From Rhabdothermincola_A sp041688815 (lineage in GTDB: Bacteria; Actinomycetota; Acidimicrobiia; Acidimicrobiales; Acidimicrobilacustridaceae): a DNA stretch of 64,000 nucleotides. Each line of letters starts with the position of its first letter. Position 1 is the first letter of the stretch. The notes below the pieces were generated by a model, which was given only the letters and a program-made list of their open reading frames with translations, was not told where the DNA came from and made no database searches. Positions 63,384-64,000 of the stretch are shown here, in pieces. The stretch lies in assembly GCA_041688815.1 (NCBI GenBank), contig JBDNHK010000027.1:1-64000 (forward strand). The letters run 5' to 3'. The translations under genes and the position numbers were made by a program.

Positions 63384-64000
63384 CTGGCACGCGACCTGGC
63401 CATCGACCTGGGCACCGCCAACACGCTCGTGTACGTGCGCGGTGAGGGCATCGTGCTCAACGAGCCTTCCGTCATCGCCCTCAACAGCCGCACCCAAGAT
63501 GTGCTGGCGATGGGGCACGAGGCCTGGCAGATGATCGGCCGGACGCCCAGCTACATCGTGGCGGTGCGGCCGCTGCGCAAGGGGGCCATCACCGACTTCG
63601 AGGTCACGCAGCGCATGATCCGCCTCCTGTTGCAGCGCGTGGGAGTCAACCGCTTCAACCGTCCTCGGGTGGTGATCTGCGTGCCGTCGGCCATCACCGC
63701 AGTCGAGCAGCGGGCGGTCACCGAGGCGGCTCGGCGGGCCGGAGCCGCCGAGGCCCATCTCATCGAGCAGCCCATGGCGGCCGCGATCGGGGCCGGACTC
63801 CCGATCAACGAGCCGCTCGGCAGCATGGTCATCGACATCGGTGGCGGCACCTCCGAGGTGGCGCTCATCTCTCTCGGAGGAGTGGTCGCGCTCGAGGCGG
63901 TTCGGGTCGGCAGCTTCGACATCGATGCCGCGGTCCAGACCTACATCCGTCGCGAGTACGGCATCGCCATAGGTGAGCGGACGGCGGAGGAGATCAAGGT
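63384..64000 (+). CDS. mreB: Rod shape-determining protein MreB (3' end cut by window edge; CTG start)
   Basis: About 205 codons are visible, open to base 64000. The actin fold is plain: 'ARDLAIDLGTANTLVYVRGEGIVLNEPSVIAL' (phosphate 1), 'AVRPLRKGAITDFEVTQRMI', 'RVVICVPSAITAVEQRAVTEAARRAGA', 'LIEQPMAAAIGAGLPI' and 'MVIDIGGGTSEVALISLGG' (phosphate 2). MreB filaments guide side-wall synthesis. No ATG, GTG or TTG lies at the expected start. A CTG at 63384 fits, with GGAGGG at 63370-63375, 8 nt upstream. The nearest standard start is an ATG at 63285, which would add 33 odd Arg/Ala/Pro residues and overlap the preceding gene by 97 nt. Confidence 0.9.
   Translation, partial: MARDLAIDLGTANTLVYVRGEGIVLNEPSVIALNSRTQDVLAMGHEAWQMIGRTPSYIVAVRPLRKGAITDFEVTQRMIRLLLQRVGVNRFNRPRVVICVPSAITAVEQRAVTEAARRAGAAEAHLIEQPMAAAIGAGLPINEPLGSMVIDIGGGTSEVALISLGGVVALEAVRVGSFDIDAAVQTYIRREYGIAIGERTAEEIK

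Noticed and set aside
1..64000. tRNA, rRNA or riboswitch in the intergenic gaps.
   Set aside because: Only short gaps exist (largest about 250 bp). I saw no cloverleaf with CCA end or T-loop (GGTTCGAATC-like), and no conserved riboswitch core. A covariance-model scan would be decisive.

Overview
The window is high-GC DNA (roughly 70% by eye) with dense coding and short intergenic gaps. It looks like the chromosome of a free-living actinomycetote, most likely of the class Acidimicrobiia. The signs are two WhiB-family iron-sulfur regulators, F420/flavin-dependent luciferase-like oxidoreductases, a SenX3-RegX3-like phosphate sensor pair, a split magnesium-chelatase-like AAA/VWA pair, a DUF2342 protein and an MreB. 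There is no rRNA, tRNA, CRISPR array, prophage or insertion sequence. Taxonomy is an inference; no marker was searched.

Layout. 0-9.4 kb: F420 oxidoreductase (cut by the left edge), dienelactone hydrolase, lipoprotein, PcrA helicase, a one-TM protein, sucCD, a D-aminoacylase-type amidohydrolase and a small membrane protein. 9.4-15.5 kb: purine and one-carbon block (purN-purH, a VOC protein, maf, dus, folD, metF). 15.7-20.5 kb: heterodimeric ABC exporter and an HSL-type esterase. 20.5-24.4 kb: an IclR regulator divergent from a monooxygenase-SDR-SDR cluster with a clear palindromic operator. 24.5-31.7 kb: mdh, a Nei/Fpg protein missing its catalytic core, an SCP2-like protein, two MarR regulators, an MFS exporter, a 2-hydroxyacid dehydrogenase and DedA. 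31.8-35.4 kb: sdhCAB. 35.5-43.5 kb: a GH2 enzyme, a MoxR/ChlI-like ATPase and its VWA partner, separated by rpiA and a GH1-like pseudoenzyme on the other strand. A 125-bp palindromic repeat element lies in the convergent gap. 43.6-45.7 kb: two whiB genes, a formiminotransferase and a small unknown protein. 45.8-57.2 kb: a phosphate/polyphosphate block (ppk, CYTH-CHAD, NUDIX, PHO box, pstSCAB, a half-size PhoU, full PhoU, sensor kinase, response regulator). 57.2-64 kb: an MFS protein, three degenerate enzyme homologues (DUF2342, SDR, HtrA), moaE, a small membrane protein and mreB (cut by the right edge).

Working together: sucCD, mdh and sdhCAB supply four TCA steps. folD and metF feed one-carbon units to purN/purH. 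The 46-57 kb block joins phosphate sensing and uptake to polyphosphate synthesis.

The most striking signal is regulatory. At 24 start codons a TANNNT-type -10 box lies 5-9 nt upstream with no room for a Shine-Dalgarno, so leaderless transcription seems to be the default for first genes of operons. Two of these leaderless starts open very short upstream ORFs whose stop overlaps the GTG of the next gene (ABC exporter, sdhCAB). One divergent pair (dus/folD) shares interlocked -10 boxes. A second theme is catalytically degenerate homologues: GH1, HtrA, DUF2342, SDR, Nei and PhoU.
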